This document shows positions 8,482-8,573 of a DNA stretch of 8,573 nt, piece by piece (positions within the stretch are counted from its first letter, which is position 1; each line of letters begins with the position of its first letter). The notes under the pieces were generated by a model that did no database searches, was not told the DNA's origin, and saw only the letters and a program-made list of their open reading frames with translations. Source of the stretch: Methyloceanibacter sp. GTDB taxonomy: Bacteria > Pseudomonadota > Alphaproteobacteria > Rhizobiales > Methyloligellaceae. Both the position numbers and the translations under genes were made by a program. The stretch is from positions 1 to 8,573 of the forward strand of contig JALHTP010000228.1 in assembly GCA_022865725.1 (NCBI GenBank). The letters run 5' to 3'.

Positions 8482-8573
8482 AGGCGAAGCTTTGCTCCTA
8501 CGGCGCTGACGAACCGGAAGTGACGATGCGCCGACGCTCGGGGGAGGTGCGGGGCCAGGACATTCAGCGCGCC
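8482..8573 (-). other. Upstream region of the substrate-binding protein gene
   Basis: Ninety-two bases to the window edge. The frame of the substrate-binding protein stays open to the edge but has no start codon here, and the signal peptide beginning inside the called gene argues against an N-terminal extension. TAGGAG at 8495-8500 (minus strand) is the probable ribosome binding site. A TGA on the minus strand at 8564-8566 could end an upstream gene, but too little sequence is present to tell. No promoter motif is convincing. Confidence 0.4.

Noticed and set aside
8505..8563. 21-codon minus-strand ORF before the substrate-binding protein gene
   Set aside because: No ribosome binding site, no recognisable product, and so short that chance is the simplest explanation.

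Overview
The window is high-GC, densely coded bacterial DNA, most consistent with an alphaproteobacterial methylotroph or methanotroph (Hyphomicrobiales; a Beijerinckiaceae-, Methylocystaceae- or Methylobacterium-like host would fit). That placement is inferred from gene content: a soluble NAD-dependent molybdenum formate dehydrogenase sits beside two periplasmic proteins of families that accompany PQQ-dependent alcohol dehydrogenases. No taxonomic marker is present.

Plus strand, 1-6083: a formate dehydrogenase operon enters from the left. The last three codons of what is probably fdsG overlap the GTG start of fdsB. fdsB (NAD/FMN/Fe-S subunit), fdsA (bis-MGD catalytic subunit with a NuoG-like Fe-S N-terminus) and the small fdsD follow with short gaps. 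The fdsC chaperone gene often found between fdsA and fdsD is absent. After a 140-base gap containing a stem-loop comes a MOT1-type molybdate/sulfate permease, a plausible source of molybdenum for FdsA.

Minus strand, 8481-6118: a two-gene unit converges on the permease. It encodes a periplasmic ABC-type substrate-binding protein with an Ala/Pro-rich linker, followed 21 bases later by a seven-bladed-type YVTN beta-propeller. Both resemble proteins of the PQQ-dependent alcohol dehydrogenase-associated system. The unit ends 34 bases from the permease stop, so the matching ABC ATPase and permease are not downstream; they must lie upstream of the window, lie elsewhere, or be absent.

Together the genes suggest the two ends of a C1 oxidation route: a periplasmic PQQ-alcohol oxidation accessory module, and the cytoplasmic step in which formate is oxidised to CO2 with reduction of NAD+. 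I found no mobile element, CRISPR array, tRNA or rRNA. The best candidate for little-described biology is the substrate-binding protein/beta-propeller pair.
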